64,000 nt of DNA, from NCBI RefSeq assembly GCF_001648175.1, contig NZ_CP015243.1, positions 868,001 through 932,000 of the forward strand, in the 5' to 3' direction. A model generated the notes under the pieces. That model did not search any database, was not told the DNA's origin, and was given only the letters and a program-made list of their open reading frames with translations. Source of the DNA: Halotalea alkalilenta. Its GTDB lineage: Bacteria; Pseudomonadota; Gammaproteobacteria; Pseudomonadales; Halomonadaceae. Made by a program: the position numbers and the translations under genes. Shown in pieces: positions 36,538 through 47,144 of this stretch. The stretch's first letter is position 1, and the number at the start of each line of letters is the position of its first letter.

Positions 36538-39288
36538 ATGGCCACTATCCACATCGACGGCAAGGACTACGAAGTCGACGGCTCGGACAACCTGCTCCAG
36601 GCCTGTCTGTCGCTCGGGCTCGACGTGCCCTACTTCTGCTGGCATCCGGCGCTCGGCAGCGTCGGCGCCTGCCGCCAGTGCGCGGTCAAGCAGTACCGGG
36701 ACAAGGACGATACTCGCGGCATGCTGGTGATGTCGTGCATGACCGGGATCAAGGACGACAGCTACATCTCGATCGACGACGCGGAAGCGGTGGAGTTTCG
36801 CGAGAGCGTGATCGAGTGGCTGATGTCCAACCACCCCCACGACTGTCCAGTGTGCGAAGAGGGCGGCCACTGCCACCTCCAGGACATGACCGTGATGACC
36901 GGGCATGACCGCCGTCGCTACCGCTTCACCAAGCGTACCCACGAGAACCAGTACCTCGGTCCGTTCATCGCCCACGAGATGAACCGCTGCATCTCGTGCT
37001 ATCGCTGCGTGCGCTTCTACAAGGACTACGCCGGCGGCACCGACCTCGGGGTATTCGGCGCCCACGACAACGTCTACTTCGGTCGTACCACCGATGGCGT
37101 GCTCGAGAGCGAGTTCTCCGGCAACCTCACCGAGGTCTGCCCGACCGGGGTGTTCACCGACCAGACCCACTCCGACCGCTATACCCGCAAATGGGACCTG
37201 CAGTTCGCCCCGAGCATCTGCCACGGCTGCTCCAGCGGCTGCAACATCAGCCCCGGCGAGCGCTATGGCGAGGTGCGGCGGATCGAGAACCGCTACAACG
37301 GCGCGGTCAACCACTACTTCCTCTGCGACCGCGGCCGCTTCGGCTACGGCTACGTCAACAATGCCGATCGCCCGAGACTCGCGCTGCTGCGCGATGCCGA
37401 TGCCGAGGACGTCGACATCACGCTGTCGGTCGACGCCGCGCTCGATCGCGCCGCCGAACGGCTCAAGCGCGCCCGCCGGGTGATCGGCATCGGCTCGCCA
37501 CGGGCGAGCCTCGAGAGCAACTACGCGCTGCGCGAACTGGTGGGCGTCGATAACTTCTCCACCGGGATCGAGGCCGGCGAGCTCGAACGCCTCGCGCTGA
37601 TGCAGCGCATCCTCCGCGAGGGGGCGCTGCCGATTCCGACGCTGCGCGACATCGAGAGCCATGATGCGGTGGTGGTGCTGGGCGAGGACCTGACCCAGAC
37701 CGCCGCCCGGGTCGCACTCTCGGTACGCCAGGCCGCCCAGGGGGGCGCCGTCTCCCTCGCCGCCGAACAGCGCATCCCCGAGTGGCACATCAACGCGGTC
37801 AATACCCTGGCCCAGGGGCGCAAGAACCCGGTCTATCTGGCGACGGTCGCCGAGACCAAGCTCGACGACATCGCCCGCGAGACCTTCCACGGCACCCCGG
37901 AGGAAATCGCCCGCTTCGGCTTCGCGCTCGCCCATGCGCTCGACGACTCAGCGCCGATGGTCGGCGATCTCGACGATGCGACCCTCGAGCTGGTGGGTGA
38001 GATCGCCAGTACCCTCAAGAGCGCCAAGCGGCCGCTGATCATCGCCGGTGAATCGCTGCGCTCGATCGCGGTGCTGCGCGCCGCCGCCAACCTCGCCCGC
38101 GCCTTCAACCAGGCGGGCCTCCAGGGCTCGTTGAGCCTGATCAGCGCGGAAGCGAACAGCACCGGGCTTGCGATGCTGGGGGGTGAATCCCTCGACTGGG
38201 CGCTGAAGACCCTTACCCGCCATGACGCCGACGCGGTGATCGTGCTGGAGAACGACCTCTACCGCCGGCTGCCGGCCAAGCGCGTAGACGAGGCGCTGGA
38301 TGCCTGCGAGACGCTGCTGGTGATCGACCATCAGCCGACGCCGACCTGCCGGCGCGCCGATATCGTGCTGCCGGCGGCGACCTTCGCCGAGGGCGACGGT
38401 ACCCTGGTCAGCTCCGAGGGCCGCGCCCAGCGCTTCTTCCAGGTCTACGACCCTTCCTACTATCGTCCCGACGACCAGACCCACGAGGCCTGGCGCTGGC
38501 TGCATGCGCTGCACACCACCATCGAGTCGCGTCCGATCGACTGGACCCAGCTCGACGAGGTCACCCGCGCCTGCGCCGAGAGCGTGCCGGTACTGGCCGG
38601 TATTACCGCCGCCGCACCGAGCGCATCGTTTCGGATCAAGGGGCAGAAGATCGCCCGCTCGCCGCACCGTTCGAGCGGACGCACCGCGATGCGCGCCAAC
38701 ATCAGCGTCAGCGAGCCGCGCCAGCCGCAGGATATCGATTCGGCGCTCGCCTTCTCGATGGAGGGCTACAGTGGCACCGCGTTCGCGCGCCAGCAGGTGC
38801 CGTTCGCCTGGGCGCCGGGTTGGAACTCGCCGCAGGCGTGGAACAAGTTCCAGGACGAGGTCGGTGGCAGCCTGCGCGCGGGCGATCCCGGCGTGCGCCT
38901 GATCGACCAGCCCGGCAGCCGCGACGAAGGCCGCCCGCTCGCCTACTTCAGCGAAGTGCCGAGCGCCTTCCAGCTCTATCACGACCGCTGGCAGGTGGTG
39001 CCGCTCTATCACCTGTTCGGCAGCGAGGAGACCAGCGCCAAGGCCAAGCCAGTGCAGGAGCGCATGCCCGAACCCTACCTGGCGCTCGGGATCACCGATG
39101 CCGAGGCGCTGGGCCTGAATCTGGACGCCAAGGTCAGGGTCAACATCGGCAAGCACGAACTGCTGCTGCCGCTCAAGATCTCGAGCCGGCTGCGGCGCGG
39201 CACCGTCGGCATCCCGCGCGGACTGCCCGATGTGCCGGTGGAGATCTTCGGTGAGTGGGCACGCCTCGAGCAGGAGGTGCGCGCATGA
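36538..39288 (+). CDS. nuoG: NADH-quinone oxidoreductase subunit G
   Basis: NuoG is the largest peripheral-arm subunit and carries several iron-sulfur clusters. The 916-residue protein has the N-terminal [2Fe-2S] site ([20 protein letters not shown]), the His-ligated cluster motif [19 protein letters not shown], the ligands in [16 protein letters not shown], and the CHGCSSGCN motif with a later Cys at about 263 for the extra cluster N7. The remainder (about 280-900) is the molybdopterin-oxidoreductase-like domain, without cofactor in this family. It overlaps nuoH by four bases. Confidence 0.97.
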   Translation: MATIHIDGKDYEVDGSDNLLQACLSLGLDVPYFCWHPALGSVGACRQCAVKQYRDKDDTRGMLVMSCMTGIKDDSYISIDDAEAVEFRESVIEWLMSNHPHDCPVCEEGGHCHLQDMTVMTGHDRRRYRFTKRTHENQYLGPFIAHEMNRCISCYRCVRFYKDYAGGTDLGVFGAHDNVYFGRTTDGVLESEFSGNLTEVCPTGVFTDQTHSDRYTRKWDLQFAPSICHGCSSGCNISPGERYGEVRRIENRYNGAVNHYFLCDRGRFGYGYVNNADRPRLALLRDADAEDVDITLSVDAALDRAAERLKRARRVIGIGSPRASLESNYALRELVGVDNFSTGIEAGELERLALMQRILREGALPIPTLRDIESHDAVVVLGEDLTQTAARVALSVRQAAQGGAVSLAAEQRIPEWHINAVNTLAQGRKNPVYLATVAETKLDDIARETFHGTPEEIARFGFALAHALDDSAPMVGDLDDATLELVGEIASTLKSAKRPLIIAGESLRSIAVLRAAANLARAFNQAGLQGSLSLISAEANSTGLAMLGGESLDWALKTLTRHDADAVIVLENDLYRRLPAKRVDEALDACETLLVIDHQPTPTCRRADIVLPAATFAEGDGTLVSSEGRAQRFFQVYDPSYYRPDDQTHEAWRWLHALHTTIESRPIDWTQLDEVTRACAESVPVLAGITAAAPSASFRIKGQKIARSPHRSSGRTAMRANISVSEPRQPQDIDSALAFSMEGYSGTAFARQQVPFAWAPGWNSPQAWNKFQDEVGGSLRAGDPGVRLIDQPGSRDEGRPLAYFSEVPSAFQLYHDRWQVVPLYHLFGSEETSAKAKPVQERMPEPYLALGITDAEALGLNLDAKVRVNIGKHELLLPLKISSRLRRGTVGIPRGLPDVPVEIFGEWARLEQEVRA

Positions 39289-40271
39289 GTTGGCTCACCG
39301 GTGACGTGGTCGACATCGTCGTCGCGGTCATCCAGGCGATCGTGATCATGCTGGTCGCGGTGGTGGTCGGTGCGTTCATGAGCTTCGTCGAGCGGCGCAT
39401 GCTCGGGCTCTGGCAGGACCGTTACGGTCCGAACCGGGTCGGTCCGTTCGGCCTGTTCCAGCTCGGCGCCGACATGTTGAAGATGTTCTTCAAGGAGGAC
39501 TGGATCCCGCCGTTCGCCGACAAGCGCCTGTTCGTGCTGGCGCCGATGGTGTCGATGGGGACGATCATCCTCGCCTTCATGGTGATCCCGATCACCCCGA
39601 CCTGGGGCGTGGCGGATCTGAACATCGGTCTTTTGTTCTTCATGGCGATGGCCGGGCTCAACGTCTATGCGGTGCTGTTCGCCGGCTACGCCAGCGCCAA
39701 CAAGTACGCGCTGATCGGTGCGATGCGAGCCTCGGCCCAGACCATCTCGTATGAGGTGTTCCTCGGTCTGTCGCTGATGGGCGTGGTCGCGGTGACCGGC
39801 TCGTTCAGCCTGCGCGATATCGTCGAAGCGCAGGCCGGGCTCTGGTTCATCGTTCCGCAGTTCTTCGGCTTCGTCACTTTCCTGATCGCCGGCATCGCGG
39901 TCACCCACCGCCACCCGTTCGACCAGCCCGAAGCCGAGCAGGAGCTCGCCGACGGCTTCCATATCGAATACTCCGGGATGAAGTGGGGGATGTTCTTCGT
40001 CGGCGAGTACATCGGTATCACCCTCGTCTCGTCGCTGCTGGTGGTGCTGTTCTTCGGTGGCTGGCATGGGCCCTGGCTGCCCCCGTTCGTCTGGTTCGCA
40101 CTGAAGACGCTGTTCTTCATGATGCTGTTCATCCTGCTGCGGGCCGCGCTGCCGCGACCGCGCTACGACCGGGTGATGAGCTTCGGCTGGAAGATCTGCC
40201 TGCCGCTGACATTGATCAACCTGCTGGTCACGGGCGTCGTGATCCTGCTCAACGCGCCGACGGGACAATGA
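39285..40271 (+). CDS. nuoH: NADH-quinone oxidoreductase subunit H
   Basis: NuoH forms most of the quinone chamber in the membrane. The 328-residue protein (from the ATG at 39285 that overlaps the nuoG stop) has eight to nine membrane helices. Key stretches are [50 protein letters not shown] and [20 protein letters not shown], which include the acidic residues of the quinone channel. It is followed 10 bases later by nuoI. The gene appears intact. Confidence 0.97.
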   Translation: MSWLTGDVVDIVVAVIQAIVIMLVAVVVGAFMSFVERRMLGLWQDRYGPNRVGPFGLFQLGADMLKMFFKEDWIPPFADKRLFVLAPMVSMGTIILAFMVIPITPTWGVADLNIGLLFFMAMAGLNVYAVLFAGYASANKYALIGAMRASAQTISYEVFLGLSLMGVVAVTGSFSLRDIVEAQAGLWFIVPQFFGFVTFLIAGIAVTHRHPFDQPEAEQELADGFHIEYSGMKWGMFFVGEYIGITLVSSLLVVLFFGGWHGPWLPPFVWFALKTLFFMMLFILLRAALPRPRYDRVMSFGWKICLPLTLINLLVTGVVILLNAPTGQ

Positions 40272-40281
40272 GGGAAACGTC

Positions 40282-40821
40282 ATGATCATCAAGCTATTGC
40301 ATGGCACCTGGACCCAGCTGCGCACGGTGTGGATGGTATTCACCCACGCCTTCAGGAAGCGCGAGACGCTGCAGTACCCCGAAGAGAAGGTCTACCTGCC
40401 GCCGCGCTATCGTGGACGTATCGTGTTGACTCGCGATCCCGACGGCGAGGAGCGCTGCGTGGCCTGCAACCTCTGCGCGGTGGCCTGCCCGGTCGGCTGC
40501 ATCTCGCTGCAAAAGGGGGAGAAGGAGGATGGGCGCTGGTATCCCGAGTTCTTCCGGATCAACTTCTCGCGCTGCATCTTCTGCGGGCTCTGCGAGGAGG
40601 CCTGTCCGACCTCGGCGATCCAGCTTACCCCGGACTTCGAGCTCGGCGAGTTCAAGCGCCAGGACCTGGTGTTCGAGAAGAAGGACCTGTTGATCTCGGG
40701 GCCCGGCAAGGACCACGACTACAACTTCTATCGCGTGGCGGGAATGGCGATCGCTGGCAAGCGCAAGGGCGAGGCCAAGAACGAGGCCCAGCCGATCAAC
40801 GTCAAGTCGCTGCTGCCCTGA
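40282..40821 (+). CDS. nuoI: NADH-quinone oxidoreductase subunit I
   Basis: NuoI contains the two [4Fe-4S] clusters N6a and N6b that carry electrons towards NuoB. The 179-residue protein has the two ferredoxin-type motifs [16 protein letters not shown] and [16 protein letters not shown]. The N-terminal stretch includes [18 protein letters not shown], as usual. It lies between nuoH and nuoJ with spacers of 10 and 29 bases. Confidence 0.97.
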   Translation: MIIKLLHGTWTQLRTVWMVFTHAFRKRETLQYPEEKVYLPPRYRGRIVLTRDPDGEERCVACNLCAVACPVGCISLQKGEKEDGRWYPEFFRINFSRCIFCGLCEEACPTSAIQLTPDFELGEFKRQDLVFEKKDLLISGPGKDHDYNFYRVAGMAIAGKRKGEAKNEAQPINVKSLLP

Positions 40822-40850
40822 CTACGACTAAGCACAGGTAAGGACAAGCC

Positions 40851-41375
40851 GTGGAATTCGCCTTCTATCTTTCCGCCGCGGTCGCGATCCTCGCGACCAT
40901 TGGGGTGGTCACCGGGCTCAATCCGGTGCACGCGCTGCTCAATCTGATCGTCTCGCTGATCGCGATCGCGATGGTGTTCTTCTCCCTCGGTGCGCCCTTC
41001 GCCGGGATCCTCGAGATCATCGTCTACGCCGGCGCGATCATGGTGCTGTTCGTCTTCGTGGTGATGATGCTCAACCTCGGCGAGGTGGTGGTGGCGCAGG
41101 AACGCGCCTGGCTGAAGCCAGGGGTGTGGGTGTGGCCATCGATCATGGCAGGCGTGCTGCTGGGGCTTTTGATCGTCACCCTGCTGGTCGACTCGACCGG
41201 CTTCGGGATCAGCGGCGAGACCCAGACCCCGCAGGAGGTCGGCGCGCTGCTGTTCGGCCCCTACCTGCTGGCGGTCGAGCTCGCTGCCTTCCTGCTGCTC
41301 GCGGCGCTGGTCACCGCGACCCACGTCGGCCGCGACGAGAAGCGCGACGATGGCCGCGGGGAGGGGGTGAAATGA
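40851..41375 (+). CDS. nuoJ: NADH-quinone oxidoreductase subunit J
   Basis: NuoJ is a membrane subunit with five helices in the region linking the peripheral arm to the pumps. The 174-residue product starts at a GTG (40851) and contains [20 protein letters not shown] and [19 protein letters not shown], which holds the pi-bulge helix of the family. The C-terminal tail is charged. Its TGA overlaps the ATG of a 21-codon open frame that in turn overlaps nuoK. Confidence 0.95.
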   Translation: MEFAFYLSAAVAILATIGVVTGLNPVHALLNLIVSLIAIAMVFFSLGAPFAGILEIIVYAGAIMVLFVFVVMMLNLGEVVVAQERAWLKPGVWVWPSIMAGVLLGLLIVTLLVDSTGFGISGETQTPQEVGALLFGPYLLAVELAAFLLLAALVTATHVGRDEKRDDGRGEGVK

Positions 41376-41437
41376 GCCTTATGCGCGATCTGAGCAAAGC
41401 CGCCGCAGAGCGGCATCGCAGGGGAGACAAGCAATGA
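41372..41437 (+). CDS. Possible 21-residue coupling peptide between nuoJ and nuoK
   Basis: A 21-codon frame ([20 protein letters not shown] plus one Gln) begins in an ATGA overlap with the nuoJ stop and ends in an ATGA overlap with the nuoK start. A GGAGGGGGTG ribosome-site-like sequence precedes it, and the nuoK site AGGGGAG lies inside it. The peptide is basic and helical in prediction by eye. It may be a real small protein, or only a translational bridge that keeps ribosomes running to nuoK. No relative is known to me. Confidence 0.35.
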   Translation: MSLMRDLSKAAAERHRRGDKQ

Positions 41438-41754
41438 GTTCGATATCCGCCTCGATACCCATGGAGCACGGTCTGATCCTGGCACTGATCCTGTTCGTGA
41501 TCGGTGCCGCGGGGCTGCTGGTGCGGCGCAACATGGTGTTCGTGCTGATGTGCCTCGAGATCATGATGAACGCAGCGGCCCTGGCCTTCGTCGTCGCCGG
41601 TGCCGCCTGGGGGCAGCCAGACGGCCAGGTGATGTTCATTTTGATCATCACCCTCGCCGCGGCTGAAGCGAGCATCGGTCTCGCGCTGCTGATCCAGCTC
41701 CACCGTCGCTTCAAGACCGTCGATGTCGACGCCGTCAGTGGGATGAAAGGATGA
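41434..41754 (+). CDS. nuoK: NADH-quinone oxidoreductase subunit K
   Basis: NuoK is a three-helix membrane subunit related to MrpC antiporter subunits. The 106-residue protein has the conserved acidic residues in helices two and three, within [20 protein letters not shown] and [20 protein letters not shown]. The start at 41434 follows an AGGGGAG site; the Met of MEHGLILAL nine codons later is an alternative. The stop overlaps the start of nuoL by four bases. Confidence 0.95.
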   Translation: MSSISASIPMEHGLILALILFVIGAAGLLVRRNMVFVLMCLEIMMNAAALAFVVAGAAWGQPDGQVMFILIITLAAAEASIGLALLIQLHRRFKTVDVDAVSGMKG

Positions 41755-43607
41755 ACCTCTTATTTCTCGTCACGCTCTTCCCGCTGCTCGGCGCGGTATT
41801 GCTGGCCTGCTTCCGGCGCATGCCGGTCAATCTGGCGGCGACCATCGGGGTCGGTTCGATGGCGCTCGCCGCGCTGACCACCGCCTGGCTCGGGCTTGCA
41901 TTCTTCGCCGCCGATCAGACCCCTTACGTCCAGCACCTGTGGAACTGGGTCGCGGTCGGCGACTTCCGGCTCGGCTTCGACTACCGCCTCGACGGTTTGT
42001 CGCTGACCATGCTCGGGGTGATCACCGGGGTCGGCTTCCTGATCCACCTGTTCGCCTCCTGGTACATGCGCGAAGACCTCAAGGACCAGACGGGCTACCT
42101 CTACACCCGCTTCTTCTGCTACATGAACCTGTTCGTGTTCAGCATGCTGGTGCTGGTGCTGGGCGACAACCTGATGCTGATGTTCCTCGGCTGGGAAGGG
42201 GTGGGACTCTGCTCGTATCTGCTGATCGGCTACTACTATCGTGGCGAGGCCAACGCCTGGGCTGCGTTCAAGGCGTTCATCATCACCCGTGTCGGCGACG
42301 TCTTCCTGGCGATCGGCATGTTCCTGATCTGGGTCCAGTTCGGCACCCTCGATATCCAGACCATCCTCGCTGAGGCGCCTTCGGTGCTGGCCGAGGGGGC
42401 GCTGCTCACCGAGGTCACCGCGCTGATGCTGCTCGGCGGCGCGGTCGGCAAGTCGGCCCAGCTGCCGCTGCAGACCTGGCTCGCCGACGCGATGGCCGGC
42501 CCCACGCCGGTGTCGGCGCTGATCCACGCGGCGACCATGGTCACCGCCGGGGTCTACCTGATCGCGCGCACCCACGTGCTGTTCGAGCTGGCGCCGTTCA
42601 CCCTCGAGCTGGTCGGGGTGATCGGCATGGTGACGCTGCTGGTCGCCGGTTTCTCGGCGCTGGCGCAGACCGACATCAAGCGGGTGCTGGCCTACTCAAC
42701 GATGAGCCAGATCGGCTACATGTTCCTCGCCCTCGGGGTGCAGGCCTATGACGCGGCGATTTTCCACCTGATGATCCATGCCTTCTTCAAGGCGCTTTTG
42801 TTCCTGGCCTCGGGCTCGGTGATCATCGCCTGCCACCATGAGCAGAACATCTTCAAGATGGGGGGCCTGGCCAAGCAGATTCCGCTCGCCTACGCCAGCT
42901 TCCTGGTCGGTGGGGCGGCGCTCGCGGCGCTGCCGATCGTCACCGCCGGCTTCTACTCCAAAGACGAGATCCTGTGGCTGTCGTTCGCAAGCGGCCACAC
43001 CGTGCTGTGGCTCGGTGCGCTGTTCGGTGCCTTCATGACCTCGGTCTATACCTTCCGGATGATCTTCGTCGTCTTCCACGGCAAGGCCAACCTGCACGCC
43101 CACGCGCCGCAGGGCATCGCCCACCACCTGCCGCTGGTGGTGCTGATGGTGCTGTCGACCTTCGTCGGCACCCTGATCACGCCGCCGCTGGCGGGCGTGC
43201 TGCCCGAGCTCGAGATCGATGCCGGGCATGCCACCCAGATCGCCGTCGAAGTGCTCGCGGCAGTGGTGGCGATCGTCGGGGTCGGCATCGCCGCTGGCCT
43301 GTTCCTCGGCCGGCGCCGGCTGATGACGAGCTTGGTCGAAAGCGAGCAGGGTGGGCGAGTATGGCGCTTCCTGCACGGTGCCTTCGGCTTCGACACGCTC
43401 TACGACCGGCTGTTCGTCAAACCCTACCTGCTGATTGCAAGGCTGCACCGGGTCGATTGGATCAATGCGTTGATCAATCTCTTCCCGGGCTTGGCGAAGC
43501 TCGCCAACTACGGCCTTTCCGCTTCGCAGAATGGGCAGATGCGCGGCTATGCGGCAACGTTCGTCCTCGGCGCGACCATCGTCGTGGCGGCACTGGTGCT
43601 TGGTTGA
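41751..43607 (+). CDS. nuoL: NADH-quinone oxidoreductase subunit L
   Basis: NuoL is the distal antiporter-like pump of complex I, with a long lateral helix at its C-terminal end. The 618-residue protein has about 16 membrane helices. Typical stretches are [40 protein letters not shown] followed by [19 protein letters not shown], and [20 protein letters not shown]. The Lys and Glu residues of the proton path are present. A 178-bp gap separates it from nuoM, unusual within this tight operon. Confidence 0.97.
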   Translation: MNLLFLVTLFPLLGAVLLACFRRMPVNLAATIGVGSMALAALTTAWLGLAFFAADQTPYVQHLWNWVAVGDFRLGFDYRLDGLSLTMLGVITGVGFLIHLFASWYMREDLKDQTGYLYTRFFCYMNLFVFSMLVLVLGDNLMLMFLGWEGVGLCSYLLIGYYYRGEANAWAAFKAFIITRVGDVFLAIGMFLIWVQFGTLDIQTILAEAPSVLAEGALLTEVTALMLLGGAVGKSAQLPLQTWLADAMAGPTPVSALIHAATMVTAGVYLIARTHVLFELAPFTLELVGVIGMVTLLVAGFSALAQTDIKRVLAYSTMSQIGYMFLALGVQAYDAAIFHLMIHAFFKALLFLASGSVIIACHHEQNIFKMGGLAKQIPLAYASFLVGGAALAALPIVTAGFYSKDEILWLSFASGHTVLWLGALFGAFMTSVYTFRMIFVVFHGKANLHAHAPQGIAHHLPLVVLMVLSTFVGTLITPPLAGVLPELEIDAGHATQIAVEVLAAVVAIVGVGIAAGLFLGRRRLMTSLVESEQGGRVWRFLHGAFGFDTLYDRLFVKPYLLIARLHRVDWINALINLFPGLAKLANYGLSASQNGQMRGYAATFVLGATIVVAALVLG

Positions 43608-43785
43608 ATGCGCCTAAGGTCCGGCCCGAGAAGTCGACGAGCGAAGGCGAGACGCGGCGGGCATGGAAGAAAGAGCGGAGTTTATACGGATAAATGAGCA
43701 TCTTGATGACATGCCCAACACAGTATCTTCGAGCGCAGTCGGTTTTCGGACGGACCGTAGAACAGGATAAGGAATCGACAACCCC

Positions 43786-45300
43786 ATGATCCTCCCTTGG
43801 CTCGTACTGATCCCATTCATCGGCGGCCTGCTCTGCTGGCTGACCGAGAACATGGGCCTGAAGCTGCCCCGTTACATCGCATTGGCGAGCATGGCGCTGG
43901 TGCTCGTGCTGTCGCTCTGGCTATGGGCGACCGGCGACTACCAGCTCACCGCAGTGGGCGATTCGCCCTCCTGGTCCCACGAGTTCCGGATCGGCTGGAT
44001 CGACCGCTTCGGCATCACCATCCACCTGGCGCTGGATGGTCTGTCGCTGGTGATGATCATGCTCACCGGCTTCCTCGGCGTGCTCGCCGTTGGCTGCTCG
44101 TGGAGCGAGATCACCAAGCGGGTCGGGTTCTTCCACCTCAACCTGATGTGGATCATCGGCGCCGTGGTCGGGGTCTTCCTCGCCATCGATCTCTTCTTGT
44201 TCTTCTTCTTCTGGGAAGTGATGCTGGTACCGATGTACTTCCTGATCGCGCTGTGGGGCCATAGCGGCTCGAAGGGCAACTCGCGGATTCGCGCGGCGAT
44301 CAAGTTCTTCATCTACACCCAGGCGTCGGGCCTTTTGATGCTGCTGTCGATTCTCGGCCTGGTGTTCGCCCACTACTACCAGACCGGCATCTTCACCTTC
44401 GACTACCAGGTGCTGCTCGACACCCCGATCGGCGGCGCGCTCGGCATGGTGCTGATGCTCGGCTTCTTCATCGCCTTCGCGGTCAAGCTGCCGGTGGTGC
44501 CGCTGCACGGCTGGCTGCCCGATGCCCATGCCCAGGCGCCGACCGCGGGCTCGGTCGATCTCGCCGGGATCCTGCTCAAGACCGCCGCCTACGGCATGCT
44601 GCGCTTCGCCTTGCCGCTGTTCCCCGAGCAGTCGGCGATGTTCGCGCCGGTGGCGATGGCGCTCGGCCTGATCGGCATCTACTACGGCGCGGTGCTGGCC
44701 TTCTCCCAGACCGACATCAAGCGGCTGGTGGCCTGCTCGAGCATCTCGCACATGGGCTTCGTGCTGATCGCGATCTACTCCGGCAGCACCCTGGCGCTGC
44801 AGGGCGCGGTAGTGCTGATGGTCGCCCACGCCTTCTCGGCGGCGGGGCTGTTCATCATCTCAGGTCAGCTCTATGAGCGGCTGCATACCCGCGACATGCG
44901 CGAGATGGGGGGGCTGTTCGGGCGGATCGGTGCGCTGCCGGGCTTCGCCCTGGTGTTCGTGATGGCCTCGCTGGGCATCCCTGGCACCGGTAACTTCATC
45001 GGCGAGTTCTTGATCCTGTTCGGTGCCTTCGAGAGCGTGCCCTGGGTGGTGGTGATCGCAAGTGGCGGTCTGGTGCTTGCCGCGGTCTACTCGTTGGTGC
45101 TGATGCACCGGGTCTACTACGGAGCGCCGAAGGCGGACACTGCGCTGGAAGGGCTGCGTGTGCGCGAGACGCTGATGCTGGGGCTGCTGCTGGTGCTGCT
45201 GCTGCTCACCGGCTTCTTCCCGCAGCTGGTGCTCGATATCTCGGCCCAGTCGATGACCGAGGTCGCGCAGTGGTTCTCCGTTCCATCTTCGCTTCAATAG
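43786..45300 (+). CDS. nuoM: NADH-quinone oxidoreductase subunit M
   Basis: NuoM is the second antiporter-like pump. The 504-residue protein has about 14 membrane helices with FFFFFWEVMLVPMYFLIALW, VKLPVVPLHGWLPDAHAQAP and SQTDIKRLVACSSISHMGFV, which carry the essential Glu, Lys and His residues. It begins behind an AAGGA-like site after a 178-bp spacer and is followed 11 bases later by nuoN. Confidence 0.97.
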   Translation: MILPWLVLIPFIGGLLCWLTENMGLKLPRYIALASMALVLVLSLWLWATGDYQLTAVGDSPSWSHEFRIGWIDRFGITIHLALDGLSLVMIMLTGFLGVLAVGCSWSEITKRVGFFHLNLMWIIGAVVGVFLAIDLFLFFFFWEVMLVPMYFLIALWGHSGSKGNSRIRAAIKFFIYTQASGLLMLLSILGLVFAHYYQTGIFTFDYQVLLDTPIGGALGMVLMLGFFIAFAVKLPVVPLHGWLPDAHAQAPTAGSVDLAGILLKTAAYGMLRFALPLFPEQSAMFAPVAMALGLIGIYYGAVLAFSQTDIKRLVACSSISHMGFVLIAIYSGSTLALQGAVVLMVAHAFSAAGLFIISGQLYERLHTRDMREMGGLFGRIGALPGFALVFVMASLGIPGTGNFIGEFLILFGAFESVPWVVVIASGGLVLAAVYSLVLMHRVYYGAPKADTALEGLRVRETLMLGLLLVLLLLTGFFPQLVLDISAQSMTEVAQWFSVPSSLQ

Positions 45301-45311
45301 ACTGAGCCGCC

Positions 45312-46850
45312 ATGAATCTGACACTGACACATCTGTTCGCGATCCTGCCGCTGATCATCGTCGGCATCACGGTCGTCGTGGTCATGCTTTCGGCGGCCTG
45401 GCGTCGGCATCATTTCCTCAACGCCACCCTCACCGTGATCGGTCTCAACCTGGCGCTGGCCTCGGTGGTCTGGGTCTACTTCGCAGGCCAGGGCGCGGTG
45501 GCGCCTGACCTTGCGAACTCGGCGGTCGGCTTCCCGAGCCTGGTCACGCCGCTGGTGATGATCGACGGCTATGCGCTGTTCTACATGGCGCTGATCCTGG
45601 TCGCGGCGCTGGCCTGTTCGACCTTGGCCAATGCTTACCTCGAGGGGCTCGACGAGCACCGCGAGGAGTTCTACCTGCTGCTGCTGTCGTCGACGATGGG
45701 GGCGATGCTGCTGGTCTCGAGCATCCACATGGCCTCGCTGTTCCTCGGCCTCGAACTGATGTCGGTGGCGCTTTACGGCATGGCCGCCTACACCTTCAAA
45801 CGTCGGGTTTCGCTCGAGTCGGGCATCAAGTACATGGTGCTCTCGGCGGTGGCCTCGTCGTTTTTGCTCTTCGGCATGGCGCTGCTCTACGCCGCCTACG
45901 GCACGCTCGAGTTCGCAAGCCTCGGCCTGCGCCTGGTGTTCGAGGATTCGGTCGGGATCTGGACCCTGATCGGCGTCGGCATGATGGTGATCGGGCTCGG
46001 CTTCAAGCTCTCGATCGTGCCGTTCCACATGTGGACCCCGGACGTCTACGAAGGCGCACCGGCGCCGGTTTCGGCCTTTCTCGCTACGGTCAGCAAGGTG
46101 GCGGTATTCGCGGTGCTGGTGCGCTTCATGATCATGTCGCCGACCTTCGACACCAAGCTGCATACGGTGATCGCGGTGCTCGCCGCGCTCTCGATGATCG
46201 TCGGTAACCTTCTCGCGCTCGGCCAGACCAACCTCAAGCGCCTGCTCGGCTACTCCTCGATCGCACACCTCGGCTACCTGCTCTCGGCGGTGGTCGCGCT
46301 GCGCGCTGGAGTGACCGATGGTGGTGGCGAGCTGAGCCTCACCGGCCAGCTGGTGCTCGAGACCTCCGGCATCTACCTGGTCACCTACGTGCTCACCACG
46401 CTGGGTGCGTTCGGTGTCGTGACGCTGGTATCGAGCCCGTCCCGTGGCCAGGACGTCGCCCAGCTGCACCACTTCCGCGGCCTGTTCTGGCGCCGGCCCT
46501 ATCTGGCCGTGATCCTCACCTTCATGATGCTGTCGCTGGCCGGGATTCCCATGACCGCGGGGTTCATCGGCAAGTTCTACGTGCTGGCACTGAACATGAA
46601 CGAGGAACTCTGGTGGCTCGCCGGCGCGGTAGTGCTGGGCAGCGCGATCGGCCTCTACTACTACCTGCGGGTAATGGTCTCGCTGTATCTTGCCGAGCCG
46701 GGTGAAATTCAGCGCGACGCCGCCCACGACTGGGGCCAGCGCTCCGGCGGGGTGATGGTGCTGATCGCCGCACTCCTCACCCTGCTGCTCGGGATCTACC
46801 CGCAGCCGCTGATCGATCTGGTCCAGGCCGCCTCGCCAGTCGGTTATTAA
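45312..46850 (+). CDS. nuoN: NADH-quinone oxidoreductase subunit N
   Basis: NuoN is the third antiporter-like pump and the last gene of the operon. The 512-residue protein has about 14 membrane helices. It shows [40 protein letters not shown] and [20 protein letters not shown]. The final residues AASPVGY and the stop lie within a 68-bp segment that recurs at 53154-53219, beyond a 6.3-kb cassette. The gene itself is intact, but its last part may derive from recombination. Confidence 0.97.
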   Translation: MNLTLTHLFAILPLIIVGITVVVVMLSAAWRRHHFLNATLTVIGLNLALASVVWVYFAGQGAVAPDLANSAVGFPSLVTPLVMIDGYALFYMALILVAALACSTLANAYLEGLDEHREEFYLLLLSSTMGAMLLVSSIHMASLFLGLELMSVALYGMAAYTFKRRVSLESGIKYMVLSAVASSFLLFGMALLYAAYGTLEFASLGLRLVFEDSVGIWTLIGVGMMVIGLGFKLSIVPFHMWTPDVYEGAPAPVSAFLATVSKVAVFAVLVRFMIMSPTFDTKLHTVIAVLAALSMIVGNLLALGQTNLKRLLGYSSIAHLGYLLSAVVALRAGVTDGGGELSLTGQLVLETSGIYLVTYVLTTLGAFGVVTLVSSPSRGQDVAQLHHFRGLFWRRPYLAVILTFMMLSLAGIPMTAGFIGKFYVLALNMNEELWWLAGAVVLGSAIGLYYYLRVMVSLYLAEPGEIQRDAAHDWGQRSGGVMVLIAALLTLLLGIYPQPLIDLVQAASPVGY

Positions 46851-46893
46851 GACCAGTAGCAGCCAAGCCCCGGCCCGCGCATAGCGGGCCGGG
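46826..46893 (+). repeat. nuoN 3'-end direct repeat, copy A
   Basis: This segment covers the last eight codons of nuoN with the stop and the following hairpin. It matches copy B at 53154-53219 at all but four single bases, a two-base gap and one base in the hairpin. The two copies flank the homocysteine methyltransferase and ABC transporter cassette. Confidence 0.9.
46869..46893 (+). terminator. Hairpin behind nuoN, without U-tract
   Basis: A 10-bp perfect stem (CCCGGCCCGC at 46869-46878, GCGGGCCGGG at 46884-46893) with the loop GCATA lies 18 bases behind the nuoN stop. It lacks the T-run that follows the second copy at 53224-53230, so it is probably a weakened or cut terminator and read-through into the cassette is possible. 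Confidence 0.6.
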
Positions 46894-47144
46894 AGGGCGA
46901 TATCCCATTAATCGACCGCTTCATCGCTCGTTGACCAGGCAAAAATCCGGCCTCATCCCCCTGATTGATCTGTGCAGAATTGCCGTTCAGCGCCCCCTGT
47001 CGGGTGGTCGCTACCGGCCGCCCCGCCGCCGCTCATCGGTGATATTTACATGCGAAAAAAATCTTATAGCCTCAGCCGGCCCTCTGGTAGATTCCGGCGC
47101 TGAACTCGTGCGCCATCGGGTCAAAAATCGCCAGGACGGATTCA
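46894..47144. other. Leader region of the cassette
   Basis: These 251 bases upstream of the methyltransferase gene contain no gene. Part of the stretch (about 47040-47070) is richer in A and T and includes an A7 run. A SAM or SAH riboswitch was looked for because of the gene behind it, but no convincing consensus was seen. A promoter could lie here but no clear element pair was found. Confidence 0.4.

Noticed and set aside
36343..37935. 530-codon frame antisense to nuoF-nuoG
   Set aside because: Third-position GC bias makes long antisense frames; the sense strand codes a complete NuoG. Similar antisense frames over other nuo genes were left out for the same reason.
46894..47144. SAM or SAH riboswitch before the methyltransferase gene
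   Set aside because: No conserved core sequence or pairing pattern was found by eye; a covariance-model search would be needed to support it.
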